This document shows, one piece after another, positions 55,770 to 64,000 of a stretch of 64,000 nucleotides of DNA. Origin of the DNA: an uncultured Paracoccaceae bacterium (GTDB taxonomy: Bacteria > Pseudomonadota > Alphaproteobacteria > Rhodobacterales > Rhodobacteraceae); contig CALDUK010000021.1 of the NCBI GenBank assembly GCA_937924905.1, positions 23,142 through 87,141 on the forward strand, read 5' to 3'. Under the pieces are notes generated by a model that worked only from the letters and a program-made list of their open reading frames with translations, did not search any database and was not told the origin of the DNA. How positions within the stretch are numbered: the stretch's first letter is position 1; the number at the start of each line of letters is the position of its first letter. The position numbers and the translations under genes are program-made.

Positions 55770-56090
55770 TTAGTTGGACGCCATTACGTCCGGCTGCAGG
55801 ATCGCGCGCGCTGTTGTGCCATCGGGCAGAACAATCGTCACTTCCTTGGCCCCGTCACTTTTGGGAAGAACGAACGAGGCATTCGACACCTCGGCTTCGT
55901 CATTCGTCAGCAGCGACGCCGCTTGCATATCGCCCGAGCCAAGTTCCTTCCCTTGCAGGAAGTCATCCACCCAGGATGTGTTGGTCAGCACGGCGACATG
56001 CACCGCAAAAGACCCAACTGCGACACCGGTGAGGAACAAAGGCACCCCAACGGTCGGCTTAACCACCAGCCACATTTTTGCATTGTTCAT
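55770..56090 (-). CDS. pucA: Light-harvesting LH2 alpha chain with extended C-terminus
   Basis: MNNAKMWLVVKPTVGVPLFLTGVAVGSFAVHVAVLTNTSW; 106 aa instead of about 50-60. Confidence 0.9.
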   Translation of the reverse strand: MNNAKMWLVVKPTVGVPLFLTGVAVGSFAVHVAVLTNTSWVDDFLQGKELGSGDMQAASLLTNDEAEVSNASFVLPKSDGAKEVTIVLPDGTTARAILQPDVMASN

Positions 56091-56102
56091 GGTGTGCTCC
56101 CC

Positions 56103-56258
56103 CTATCCAAGCCACGGTGTCGACACGGCGACAAGAATGTGGGCCAAAAGAGCGATAGCACCAAAGACGCGCGTGCCATCGATCAGGTAGCTGTGCACCT
56201 CTTCGGCCTCGCGCAAGGTCAGGCCTGTTGGCCAAACTTTATCAGGATCGTCGGACAT
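56103..56258 (-). CDS. pucB: Light-harvesting LH2 beta chain
   Basis: WPTGLTLREAEEVHSYLIDGTRVFGAIALLAHILVAVSTPWLG; start at MSDDPDK. Confidence 0.93.
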   Translation of the reverse strand: MSDDPDKVWPTGLTLREAEEVHSYLIDGTRVFGAIALLAHILVAVSTPWLG

Positions 56259-56636
56259 TTCACCGATCTCCTCGTTAGTTGCGTTCGAAGGAGCACCTGC
56301 ACACCTGTACCGTTCTACAGAATGCACGCGTCTCCCCAACCGGCGGGCACGATCGGTACGATCACTGTGACAATTTTGGTTTACACATTCAACAACAAAT
56401 ATATTGAATCTGTCAGATTTTTCGGACGATCACGGCACGCCAGCGCGCAAAACCGATTGAATACGCCCAAAACCCGCGTCCTGACGACCGGCGCTTGCCC
56501 GCCAATTGGGCGAACCCGCAAATCGCAGCAGTCGCGACCCGGAATCTCGCGAAAATTGGCGCCGCCCGCGCCAAAGGCGCTGAAAATGTAGGGCGGTGAC
56601 GTTACGAGAAATTAACTTTAAGTATTTGTTAATAAA

Positions 56637-56662
56637 CAAAAGTTTCGCATGCGAAACTTTTG
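56637..56662. repeat. 26-bp perfect palindrome CAAAAGTTTCGCATGCGAAACTTTTG
   Basis: Read directly; shares a 22-bp identical core/flank with 35480-35501. Confidence 0.8.
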
Positions 56663-56672
56663 ACTGGCGGCA

Positions 56673-56930
56673 TCACATCCCAAGCGCCTGCTTATACATA
56701 TCCAGAACAGCTTCTTCTTCGGCAATGTCATCCTTGTCGCGCCTGCGAAGCGCGATCACCTTGCGGATCACCTTCGTGTCGTACCCCCGCCCCTTGGCTT
56801 CGGCCATCACCTCTTTTTGCTGATCCGCGATATCGCGCTTTTCAGCCTCCAGCCGCTCAAAACGCTCGATGAACTGGCGCAATTCATCCGCCGTGACGCG
56901 GTAAGACTGCTCGGTGACGCTGTCGTCCAT
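56673..56930 (-). CDS. DUF2312 / GapR-like nucleoid-associated protein
   Basis: RVTADELRQFIERFERLEAEKRDIADQQKEVMAEAKGRGYDTKVIRKVIALRRRDKDDIAEEEAVLDMYKQAL. Confidence 0.93.
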   Translation of the reverse strand: MDDSVTEQSYRVTADELRQFIERFERLEAEKRDIADQQKEVMAEAKGRGYDTKVIRKVIALRRRDKDDIAEEEAVLDMYKQALGM

Positions 56931-57046
56931 GGGGGGCTTCCTTCTATTTTGAAGCGTGTCGATATCGCCCCCGCCTGATCATCGCAAGGGTTGAAGTGGA
57001 CTGGCGCAAACGATACCCGGCACCCGAACGACCAAGGGGCACGTCA

Positions 57047-57262
57047 ATGGAATACCTGATCTGGATCGGAGCAGTGGTGACACTGGCAGGGCTTGCCGGG
57101 CTGATCTGGTGCATTCTGAAAGTCCAGCACGCACGCAAAAAAGGGCTGGAAGACAGTGCGTTAAAGGCCGAGCTTCAGAAAGTCGTCGCTTTGAATCTTG
57201 GCGCGCTTCTTTTGTCGGCGGTCGGGCTGATGATGGTGGTCGTGGGAATCATGCTGGCCTGA
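57047..57262 (+). CDS. Small two-TM membrane protein
   Basis: MEYLIWIGAVVTLAGLAGLIWCILKV...LLLSAVGLMMVVVGIMLA; ATG at 57047. Confidence 0.6.
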   Translation: MEYLIWIGAVVTLAGLAGLIWCILKVQHARKKGLEDSALKAELQKVVALNLGALLLSAVGLMMVVVGIMLA

Positions 57263-59353
57263 TCAGCCAGGGTCGCCCCCGGTGAATTTGCCGTCGCTTT
57301 CACCCAGCGATTTCAGCGTACGCGACGGCGCGGCCAACCGGTTTGTCACCGCTGCCATTTTGCCCAGAACATCCGCGACACGCGTCAGCCCAACCAGATC
57401 AGCGGCAAACATCACGCCGCCTGTCCGGCGCGCAAAGCCCAGACCGTGGACCGCCACCATATCAATGTCTTCCGCCCGCTTGGCGATTCCCTGATCCAGC
57501 GCCTCGGCCCCGGCCCCGGCCATAGCCGCGACACAACGCACGCGGATATCGCCGTCTGACAGGTTCTGCGGCTCAGTCTCTTTGGCCGCACGGTCGGCGT
57601 CGATCATCTTTTCAATCTCGGGGTCAACAACGCCCGCCGAACCGCGACGTTCATAGGTGTAATACCCCCGGCCCGTCGCCAGCCCCAGACGCCCGGTCGA
57701 CACCAGAACCGGATCAATCCCACCGCCGCGCACCCCTTCCAGACCGGACGGCGCCGATTGGCGCTTGATGCCAGTCAGATCGCGCCAACCGAACGACCCA
57801 AAGGGCAAACCCCAGTCTTTCAAAGCCGCGTCAATCTGCTGAAGGCTTGCACCGTCTTCCAGACACAGATCCGCCGCCGCATGCAGCGCTTCGAGAATCT
57901 GTGTGCCAATCGCCAGCCTGCTGGGCGCGACCTCGACGATCAGTCGGTCCAGCTTGCGCGCCAAAGCACGTGCGGTCGAAACGGCGCGCGGGCCGGTGTC
58001 ATCCGTAACGGCAAGTTCGACCAGACGGTTCTTTCGCACGCCCGGGAAAAAACGCATGCCCACCACATCCGCCGCCCGTCCGGTTGTGCGCGCGACGGTG
58101 CCGATATCCACGCCCTCGCCGCCCAGAACCAGAATAGCACCGGCTTTCATCGCCGCGTCCACCTCATCGACGCGCGACCGCGTCAGATTTGGCAAGGGGT
58201 CAATCACCACATCCGCATTACCGACATGGTCATAGCCGGGCACAGCCTGCATCCGGTCCAGCACCTGCTCGACGGCGTCTTCCGTCATCGACCCGGCAGC
58301 AACGCGGGCGTCGAAATGCCCAATGATCCGCCCCACGCCGTCTTCCATGGCTTCTTCGTTCACATCCGCCACGGTGACATGAAACCCGGCATCAAGACAT
58401 TGCACCGACACTTCGGCCGCCAGACTGCGCGCGCCCACAACGGTGACACCGCTCATCGTCCGCGAGGCGACGCGGCCTTCCCAATCGGTCGCTGCCTTCA
58501 ACTGGCGTTCTGCAGCGAAAACATAGCGCAGGGATTTTGAATGTTCGGATTGCACAAGGTCTTCGTATGCCGCCTGTTCAAGCCCGCGCCCGATGTCATA
58601 AGGCAACAGCAACGCCGCTTCGACGCATTCGATCAGCCGGATGGGGGCATCCAGCGGGGTGGCATCGGCGGCAGCCCGATGGGCTGAAACGGCTTCAAGA
58701 AACGCGGTTCCCTCGCCCAGTCGGTCGCGCCTCAGCGAGCTGCGCTGCAAAACGCTGGTGTCCTTGGCCAGACGTGTCGCCCAGGTAACGGCCAACCCAA
58801 CCGGGTCGGCAGCGTCCAGATGGTCGACAAGCCCAAGCTTCAGCGCCGTCTCGCCCGAAACCGCGCGCCCGCTGAGCAAAAGTTTCAACGCAGCGACGCC
58901 GCCTATGATTTTGGGCAACCGCTGGGTGCCACCTGCATTCGGCACCAGGCCAAGCGTGATGTCCGGCGCGCCCAAACGTGCCGTTGGCGCAGCAATCCGC
59001 AAATGTGCCGCAAGCGCCAGTTCCAGACCACCGCCCAGGGCGGGGCCTCGGATTGCAACGACAACCGGCTTTTCCAAAGCTTCCACGCGGTCACACAGTT
59101 CCGCCAGATCTGGCGTTGCATCATCCACGGTTTCGGACACGCCGGCCCCTGTCGCAAATGCGGTTTGCGAGCCGGTAATCACGATCCCCGCCGCTTCTGA
59201 GGATTCGACAGTGTCCAGCGCATTCAGAAACGCCGCGCGCACATCGCCCGACAAAGCAGCGGCTGGCGGATTTTCGATCGACAGCACGGCAACGCCGTCG
59301 CGAAACTCTATCCGAACGCGCTCGTCGAGGGTGACCTGATCTTCCTTACCCAT
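57263..59353 (-). CDS. Multifunctional enoyl-CoA hydratase / 3-hydroxyacyl-CoA dehydrogenase (FadJ/FadB-like)
   Basis: IRGPALGGGLELALAAHLRIAAPTARLGAPDITLGLVPNAGGTQRLPKIIG; C-terminal 3HCDH region; start MGKEDQ at 59353. Confidence 0.88.
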   Translation of the reverse strand: MGKEDQVTLDERVRIEFRDGVAVLSIENPPAAALSGDVRAAFLNALDTVESSEAAGIVITGSQTAFATGAGVSETVDDATPDLAELCDRVEALEKPVVVAIRGPALGGGLELALAAHLRIAAPTARLGAPDITLGLVPNAGGTQRLPKIIGGVAALKLLLSGRAVSGETALKLGLVDHLDAADPVGLAVTWATRLAKDTSVLQRSSLRRDRLGEGTAFLEAVSAHRAAADATPLDAPIRLIECVEAALLLPYDIGRGLEQAAYEDLVQSEHSKSLRYVFAAERQLKAATDWEGRVASRTMSGVTVVGARSLAAEVSVQCLDAGFHVTVADVNEEAMEDGVGRIIGHFDARVAAGSMTEDAVEQVLDRMQAVPGYDHVGNADVVIDPLPNLTRSRVDEVDAAMKAGAILVLGGEGVDIGTVARTTGRAADVVGMRFFPGVRKNRLVELAVTDDTGPRAVSTARALARKLDRLIVEVAPSRLAIGTQILEALHAAADLCLEDGASLQQIDAALKDWGLPFGSFGWRDLTGIKRQSAPSGLEGVRGGGIDPVLVSTGRLGLATGRGYYTYERRGSAGVVDPEIEKMIDADRAAKETEPQNLSDGDIRVRCVAAMAGAGAEALDQGIAKRAEDIDMVAVHGLGFARRTGGVMFAADLVGLTRVADVLGKMAAVTNRLAAPSRTLKSLGESDGKFTGGDPG

Positions 59354-59510
59354 GGTGATGTCATACGCGCGTCCGGGGCGAAAACTCAAGCGTTGTGACA
59401 CCGGTTCCCGACAGATCGGCACATTGGGTCGGACCCGTTCCTTTTCGTCGGCAAGTTCCGGCTGAATACACCCGGCCCGGCGCGTCCGCAGTTAGGACAA
59501 GGCCGGCCCC

Positions 59511-59882
59511 CTAACGCCGACTTGCACCGTTGTTGGATTGGGTGTTCTGCCATTGGCCGATAAATTCCACCAAAGGCTGTGTGCGCGGGTCCAAAAGCCG
59601 ATAGCGCACTTCGCGCCCATGCCGGTCGCCGGTCACCAAACCAGCCGAACGCAGACGCGCAAGCTGTTGCGACACATAGGCCTGGCCCAGATCAAGGCGG
59701 CTTTCCAGCTCGCTCACCTGTTGGTCCCCTTCGCACAGCAACGCCAGAATGCGCAGACGTGCCGGGTTGGCGACCGCTTTCAGAAACGCCGCCAATTCGT
59801 CAACCTCGCGCAATTCTATTGCCTGTCCTATTTGTCGTTCGCCATCCATTCCGACTTTTCTGCCCGCTTGATTCTTATCCAA
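59511..59882 (-). CDS. ArsR/SmtB family transcriptional regulator (sulfur-module associated)
   Basis: LKAVANPARLRILALLCEGDQQVSELESRLDLGQAYVSQQLARLRSAGLV; divergent from persulfide dioxygenase-like gene. Confidence 0.9.
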   Translation of the reverse strand: MDKNQAGRKVGMDGERQIGQAIELREVDELAAFLKAVANPARLRILALLCEGDQQVSELESRLDLGQAYVSQQLARLRSAGLVTGDRHGREVRYRLLDPRTQPLVEFIGQWQNTQSNNGASRR

Positions 59883-59917
59883 AAGGTTGCAAATATTTCC
59901 GTATATAGGAGCGTTTC

Positions 59918-60787
59918 ATGTCGCCTCTCGTCACGGCTTTCTTCGACAATGCCACCCATACGGTTTCCTACATCCTGCGTGATCCGAACGGAGCATCAGC
60001 GGCCATTGTCGATAGCGTTCTCGATTTCGATTACGCGTCGGGGGCAACGAACACGGCATCTGCCGACCAGATCATAGAGTATACGCAGCAGAACGAACTT
60101 CGGATCGAATGGATTTTGGAAACCCATGTTCACGCCGATCATTTATCCGCTGCGCCGTATTTGCAGACCCATGTGGGCGGTAAGATCGGGATCGGTGCGG
60201 GAATAACGACGGTGCAGGACACATTTGGCAAAGTTTTCAACGAAGGCACCGCATTTCAACGCGATGGCAGCCAGTTTGATCAGTTGTTCGAAGATGGTGA
60301 CACGTTTCAAATTGGCCAGATGCGCGGCGATGTTATCCACACGCCCGGCCATACGCCCGCCTGCCTGACCTACATAATCGGTGATGCGGCCTTTGTAGGC
60401 GACACATTGTTCATGCCCGATTTCGGAACCGCGCGCTGCGATTTTCCCGGCGGCTCGGCCGAGATGCTGTATGACAGCGTCCAGCGCATTTTAAGCCTGC
60501 CGGACAAGACACGCATATTCGTGGGCCATGATTATCTGCCCAAAGGCCGGGACAGTTTCGCATGGGAAACAACCGTGGCCGAACAGAAAGCCGCCAATGT
60601 CCATATCGGCCAGGGCGCCAGCCGCGAGGCCTTTGTCAAAATGCGCGAAACGCGGGATGCGACACTGGGGATGCCCAAGCTGATCATCCCGTCCTTGCAG
60701 GTGAACATGCGTGCGGGTCATATGCCCGAAGCAGACGAAGACGGGGACGTTTATCTTAAGGTCCCGATCAACAAACTGGGAAAATAG
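59918..60787 (+). CDS. MBL-fold metallohydrolase, Blh/ETHE1-like persulfide dioxygenase
   Basis: WILETHVHADHLSAAPYLQ, HTPGHTPACLTYIIGDAAFVGDTLFMPDFGTARCDFPGG. Confidence 0.9.
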   Translation: MSPLVTAFFDNATHTVSYILRDPNGASAAIVDSVLDFDYASGATNTASADQIIEYTQQNELRIEWILETHVHADHLSAAPYLQTHVGGKIGIGAGITTVQDTFGKVFNEGTAFQRDGSQFDQLFEDGDTFQIGQMRGDVIHTPGHTPACLTYIIGDAAFVGDTLFMPDFGTARCDFPGGSAEMLYDSVQRILSLPDKTRIFVGHDYLPKGRDSFAWETTVAEQKAANVHIGQGASREAFVKMRETRDATLGMPKLIIPSLQVNMRAGHMPEADEDGDVYLKVPINKLGK

Positions 60788-60790
60788 AGC

Positions 60791-61213
60791 ATGCCGCAGG
60801 ACTGGCTTTACGGACTTCTGGGCGGAGCGCTGATTGGCGTGGCCGCCGCAATGTATCTTTTGCTGAACGGCCGCATCATGGGCGCATCGGGGATCGTAGG
60901 CGGGCTGGTCGATGGCTCGGGCGGGTTCAAATCAGAACGTCTTGCCTTTCTGGCCGGTCTTGTTCTGGTGCCGGGGGCCGTGGTTTTTGCCCAAGGGGGC
61001 GCAAGCACGCATCTGACGGGCAATCTGGGCGTTGTTATCATTGCCGGTCTTTTGGTGGGCATTGGCACTCGGGTCGCGAATGGATGCACCAGCGGGCATG
61101 GCGTCTGCGGTATCTCGCGCCTGTCGCTGCGCGGCATTGTCGCGACGCTGTTTTATCTGCTGGCCGGTGGTGTGACCGTTGTGCTGGCGCGTCATTTGCT
61201 GGGAGTGATCTGA
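60791..61213 (+). CDS. YeeE/YedE family sulfur-compound transporter (PmpA-like)
   Basis: GLLVGIGTRVANGCTSGHGVCGISRLSLRGIVATLFYLLAG. Confidence 0.9.
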   Translation: MPQDWLYGLLGGALIGVAAAMYLLLNGRIMGASGIVGGLVDGSGGFKSERLAFLAGLVLVPGAVVFAQGGASTHLTGNLGVVIIAGLLVGIGTRVANGCTSGHGVCGISRLSLRGIVATLFYLLAGGVTVVLARHLLGVI

Positions 61214-61641
61214 TGCGCTGTCTTTGGGCCTTTGGGGCCGGTGGAATTTTTGGGCTGGGCCTTTTGATGTCCGGCATGACCGACACGCGCAAAGTGATTG
61301 GCTGGCTGGATGTCTTTGGTGCCTGGGACCCGACACTGGCCTTTGTACTGGGGGGCGCGGTCTGCGTCATGTTCGTCGCCTGGAGGGTCGCCGGTCAGCG
61401 CGCGACCCCTGCGCTTGGCGGGTCTTTCCCGACGCCGCCTGAACCAAAGCTAAGCCGGAACCTGATGGTCGGTTCGGTCTTATTCGGGATGGGTTGGGGC
61501 TTGTCCGGGCTTTGCCCCGGGCCTGCGATGGCCTCGGCCCTGTGGGGCGGCATAGGCGGGCTGGTCTTTCTGGCCGCGATGGTCGCCGGGATGCTGGCCG
61601 CACCGCCCATCCGGGCGCGTCTGGACACCGCCGCATCCTGA
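61213..61641 (+). CDS. YeeE/YedE family protein (PmpB-like)
   Basis: FGMGWGLSGLCPGPAMASAL; TGATG overlap with upstream gene. Confidence 0.9.
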   Translation: MRCLWAFGAGGIFGLGLLMSGMTDTRKVIGWLDVFGAWDPTLAFVLGGAVCVMFVAWRVAGQRATPALGGSFPTPPEPKLSRNLMVGSVLFGMGWGLSGLCPGPAMASALWGGIGGLVFLAAMVAGMLAAPPIRARLDTAAS

Positions 61642-61722
61642 CACAGCGCCTGTGCGCAGGTGCGGATTTGCAAGACGGAACGGGCGGGTTATGTGGACAC
61701 ATGAACACGAAAGGACGTGCCT

Positions 61723-62634
61723 ATGACTTTCCGCCCTGTCAAATCGACCTCGCTTGCCAAACCGACGATGGAAGGCGCGGGGGTGCATCTGCACCGTGTC
61801 TTTGGCTTTGGCGAACCCGAAGAAAGTGACCCGTTCCTGTTGCTGGATGACTTTCGAAACGACGATCCGGCGCTTTTTGAAAAAGGGTTTCCGTGGCATC
61901 CCCACCGCGGGATCGAGACGATCACCTATGTTTTGGAAGGCGAAGTGACCCACGGCGACAGCTTGGGGAACGAAGGCACGCTGGGCGCAGGGGCCGTGCA
62001 ATGGATGACGGCCGGGTCGGGCATCATGCATCAGGAAATGCCGCGCGGAAATGCCAAAGGGCAGATGCACGGCTTTCAGCTTTGGGCCAATCTGCCGTCA
62101 TCGCTAAAAATGACGGCACCCCGGTATCAGGACATCCAAGGTTCGGATATTCCCGAAGTGATTGATGACGATGGCACGCGGGCCAAGATCATCACCGGCA
62201 ATTTCTGGGGCAAATCCGGCCCGGTTGACGGGATTGCCGCCGAGCCGATGTATATCGACATCTCGGTTCCGCCGAACACGCGCAAGACCCTGCCGGTCGA
62301 TGCCTATGCGAATGCCTTTGCCTATGTCTTTGCAGGTTCGGGGTCGTTTCGCGACGCATCCACCCCTGTGGGTGTCCGGGTCGAAAAGGAATTTATGGGC
62401 GAAGAACTGAACATTCGCGACATGACCGGGAACCACACTTTGGTGCGGTTTGACACGGGCGACGAGATTACCGTGACAGCGGGGCCCGACGGTATCCGGT
62501 TTCTGCTTATTTCGGGCCGACCGTTACAGGAACCTGTCGCCTGGCATGGCCCGATTGTGATGAACACGCGGGACGAATTGCGTCAGGCGATGCAGGATCT
62601 GCGCAACGGAACGTTCATTCGCCCCGCCCATTAA
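61723..62634 (+). CDS. Pirin family protein
   Basis: DPFLLLDDFRNDDPALFEKGFPWHPHRGIETITYVLEGEVTHGDSLGN. Confidence 0.95.
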   Translation: MTFRPVKSTSLAKPTMEGAGVHLHRVFGFGEPEESDPFLLLDDFRNDDPALFEKGFPWHPHRGIETITYVLEGEVTHGDSLGNEGTLGAGAVQWMTAGSGIMHQEMPRGNAKGQMHGFQLWANLPSSLKMTAPRYQDIQGSDIPEVIDDDGTRAKIITGNFWGKSGPVDGIAAEPMYIDISVPPNTRKTLPVDAYANAFAYVFAGSGSFRDASTPVGVRVEKEFMGEELNIRDMTGNHTLVRFDTGDEITVTAGPDGIRFLLISGRPLQEPVAWHGPIVMNTRDELRQAMQDLRNGTFIRPAH

Positions 62635-62638
62635 CCGG

Positions 62639-63073
62639 CTATTCGCGATACAGTTTGTGACAGCTCAGACAGGTGCCGGACAATTCGCGCACCGTCTCGC
62701 CCAGGGCTTCGCGGGTGTCGATCAATTCGGCACCACGCGCGGCGACGTGTTCCATAGCTTCGGCTTTGGCGGTAAAATCTGCGAAACTTGTCCAGATTTC
62801 CGGCAAGGCTTCGGATTTGGGATCGGTTTCGTTGGCTTCGAACAGCCCAGGCGTCTGGCTGGCGTGATCCGCGATGGATTGCAGTGCCGCCTGCGCCGCT
62901 GAAAGATCGAACGGGGCTTTTCCCTTGGCCATGGGCACAAGCACTTTCAACGCGTCGCCAATATTGGTCATCGCGTGCATTCTGGCCTGGACGGCCGCGT
63001 TTTTCACGCCGTCATGCGCGGCCACGGCCGAGGTCAGGCAGACCAAAACAACGATCAGGGTCAAAGGGCGCAA
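62639..63073 (-). CDS. Cytochrome c' / c556-like protein
   Basis: Signal peptide; C-terminal heme motif CLSCHKLYR. Confidence 0.92.
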   Translation of the reverse strand: MRPLTLIVVLVCLTSAVAAHDGVKNAAVQARMHAMTNIGDALKVLVPMAKGKAPFDLSAAQAALQSIADHASQTPGLFEANETDPKSEALPEIWTSFADFTAKAEAMEHVAARGAELIDTREALGETVRELSGTCLSCHKLYRE

Positions 63074-63180
63074 ACTGTATTCCTTTCGGCTTCGCCTTAT
63101 GAAGCATCACATCCAAAGGTTTGACAAGCTGCAACCTACTGCTTGCATTCGTGCGCGCCCGGCGCTAACCAAGCGCGCGT

Positions 63181-63257
63181 GCCGCCTTAGCTCAGTTGGT
63201 TAGAGCGCTTGATTGTGGATCAAGAGGTCCCCCGTTCGAGCCGGGGAGGCGGTACCA
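63181..63257 (+). tRNA. tRNA-His (anticodon GTG)
   Basis: GCCGCCTTAGCTCAGTTGGTTAGAGCGCTTGATTGTGGATCAAGAGGTCCCCCGTTCGAGCCGGGGAGGCGGTACCA. Confidence 0.96.
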
Positions 63258-63262
63258 ACCAC

Positions 63263-63748
63263 CTAAAACTTTTGCGTCAACCGCGACGAGACGACGCCTG
63301 AGGCAATGCCGACCGCGCCAAGTTCGCGCATCAGACGCGCGTATTCGACCTTGGGGCAGCGGTCCATAACGACATCCAGACCGGCGGCTTCGGCCATAGC
63401 CGCCCCTTCGGCGCTGATCACATTGAACTGCATCCAGACCGATTTGAGACCAGGCATCAGATGGGTCAGCGCAGCTTCGACAATGGCGGGCACATGTTCT
63501 GACCGGCGAAAGATGTCGAGCATATCGACGGGTTCCTCAATTTCGCTGAGATCCGAAAGCACGGTTTGACCGAAAAGCGTCTGACCGGCCTGTTTGGGAT
63601 TGATGGGAATAACCTTGCGGTCGCGCGCGGTCAGATAGCTGGCGACGAAATAAGACGCGCGCACCGGATTGGTCGATGCGCCGACCATGGCGATGGTACG
63701 ACCTTCTTCCAGGACTTTTCGCAAAAATGCGTCTGAATAGTCGGGCAC
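63263..63748 (-). CDS. CoA-binding domain protein (YccU-like)
   Basis: RTIAMVGASTNPVRASYFVASYLTARDRKVIPINPKQAGQ; GTG start at 63748 has a GGAGG SD and is preferred over 63769. Confidence 0.88.
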   Translation of the reverse strand: MPDYSDAFLRKVLEEGRTIAMVGASTNPVRASYFVASYLTARDRKVIPINPKQAGQTLFGQTVLSDLSEIEEPVDMLDIFRRSEHVPAIVEAALTHLMPGLKSVWMQFNVISAEGAAMAEAAGLDVVMDRCPKVEYARLMRELGAVGIASGVVSSRLTQKF

Positions 63749-63768
63749 GCAGCCTCCGTTTGGCGTCA

Positions 63769-63782
63769 CTCTATATATAGAG
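63769..63782. promoter_or_regulatory. Palindrome CTCTATATATAGAG adjacent to TATAAT (63787-63792)
   Basis: Read directly, upstream of the CoA-binding protein gene. Confidence 0.5.
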
Positions 63783-64000
63783 AGTGTATAATCCTGCCGG
63801 GTCGCACGAGAAAAGGGTCAGTTTTTTCTCGACCCGTCAAATTTTTCTGGCCCCCGCGCGCCGCGAAACAACCCCATTCTGCAACATTTGCTCACGCGGG
63901 CTCACAGGTGTTCACGCGCGATGCACGGTTTGCTCGCATTCGTGTGAACGCATTGAAATTATTGCGCTTTTTTGCCAAATGCACAGACCCCTGTGCAGAA

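Noticed and set aside
1-64000. Insertion sequences, prophage, toxin-antitoxin, restriction-modification or other classical defence genes
   Set aside because: No transposase, integrase, phage structural, nuclease/methyltransferase or TA motifs recognised in any plausible CDS.

Overview
The window is chromosomal DNA from a GC-rich alphaproteobacterium, most likely a Rhodobacterales/Roseobacter-type aerobic anoxygenic phototroph. The evidence is pucB/pucA/pucC genes, typical alphaproteobacterial gene content and a tRNA-His lacking G-1. Genes were called from the ORF track, codon frame, overlapping start/stop junctions and recognisable protein motifs. All family calls come from reading the translations; no database search was run. 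Contents from left to right: (1) an alpha-glucoside-type sugar module (solute-binding protein running off the left edge, LacI regulator with two CAAAGCGCTTTG-like operators, GH1 glycosidase, glucokinase); (2) a chemotaxis operon STAS-cheY-cheA-cheW-cheR-cheY plus a small CheZ/CheT-like ORF, with cheB/cheD about 29 kb away; (3) an accessory catabolic block: FAD/GcvT-type demethylating dehydrogenase, Rieske oxygenase, Gfo/Idh/MocA oxidoreductase and GntR regulator, divergent from an LLM monooxygenase/aldo-keto reductase/flavin reductase triad that resembles the sulfoquinovose monooxygenase (sulfo-SMO) module; (4) dnaE, an ABC exporter with a lipocalin/CrtC-like protein, an NDH-SelD fusion convergent with mnmH, tRNA-Leu(CAA), mfd, hemB, mtnA, hisFE; (5) cheDB, a Hint-domain protein, two PqiA-like genes and a SARP/BTAD-like regulator divergent from an unlisted 32-codon ORF followed by a strong terminator; (6) a cobalamin-riboswitch operon (CbiM-like, cobF, His-rich periplasmic protein); (7) an RTX-type Ca-binding protein plus glycosyltransferase and sulfotransferase-like operon that ends inside an antisense tRNA-Thr; (8) a pucBAC operon with an extended LH2 alpha chain and a coupled unknown gene; (9) a GapR-like protein, a FadJ-like protein, an ArsR/persulfide dioxygenase/PmpAB sulfur module, pirin, cytochrome c' and tRNA-His. 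The strongest candidates for follow-up are the sulfo-SMO-like cluster with its neighbouring Gfo/Idh/MocA and Rieske/demethylase genes, the CheZ/CheT-like ORF, the small ORF with terminator at 44.2-44.4 kb, the B12-riboswitch operon with the His-rich protein, and the RTX-glycosylation locus.
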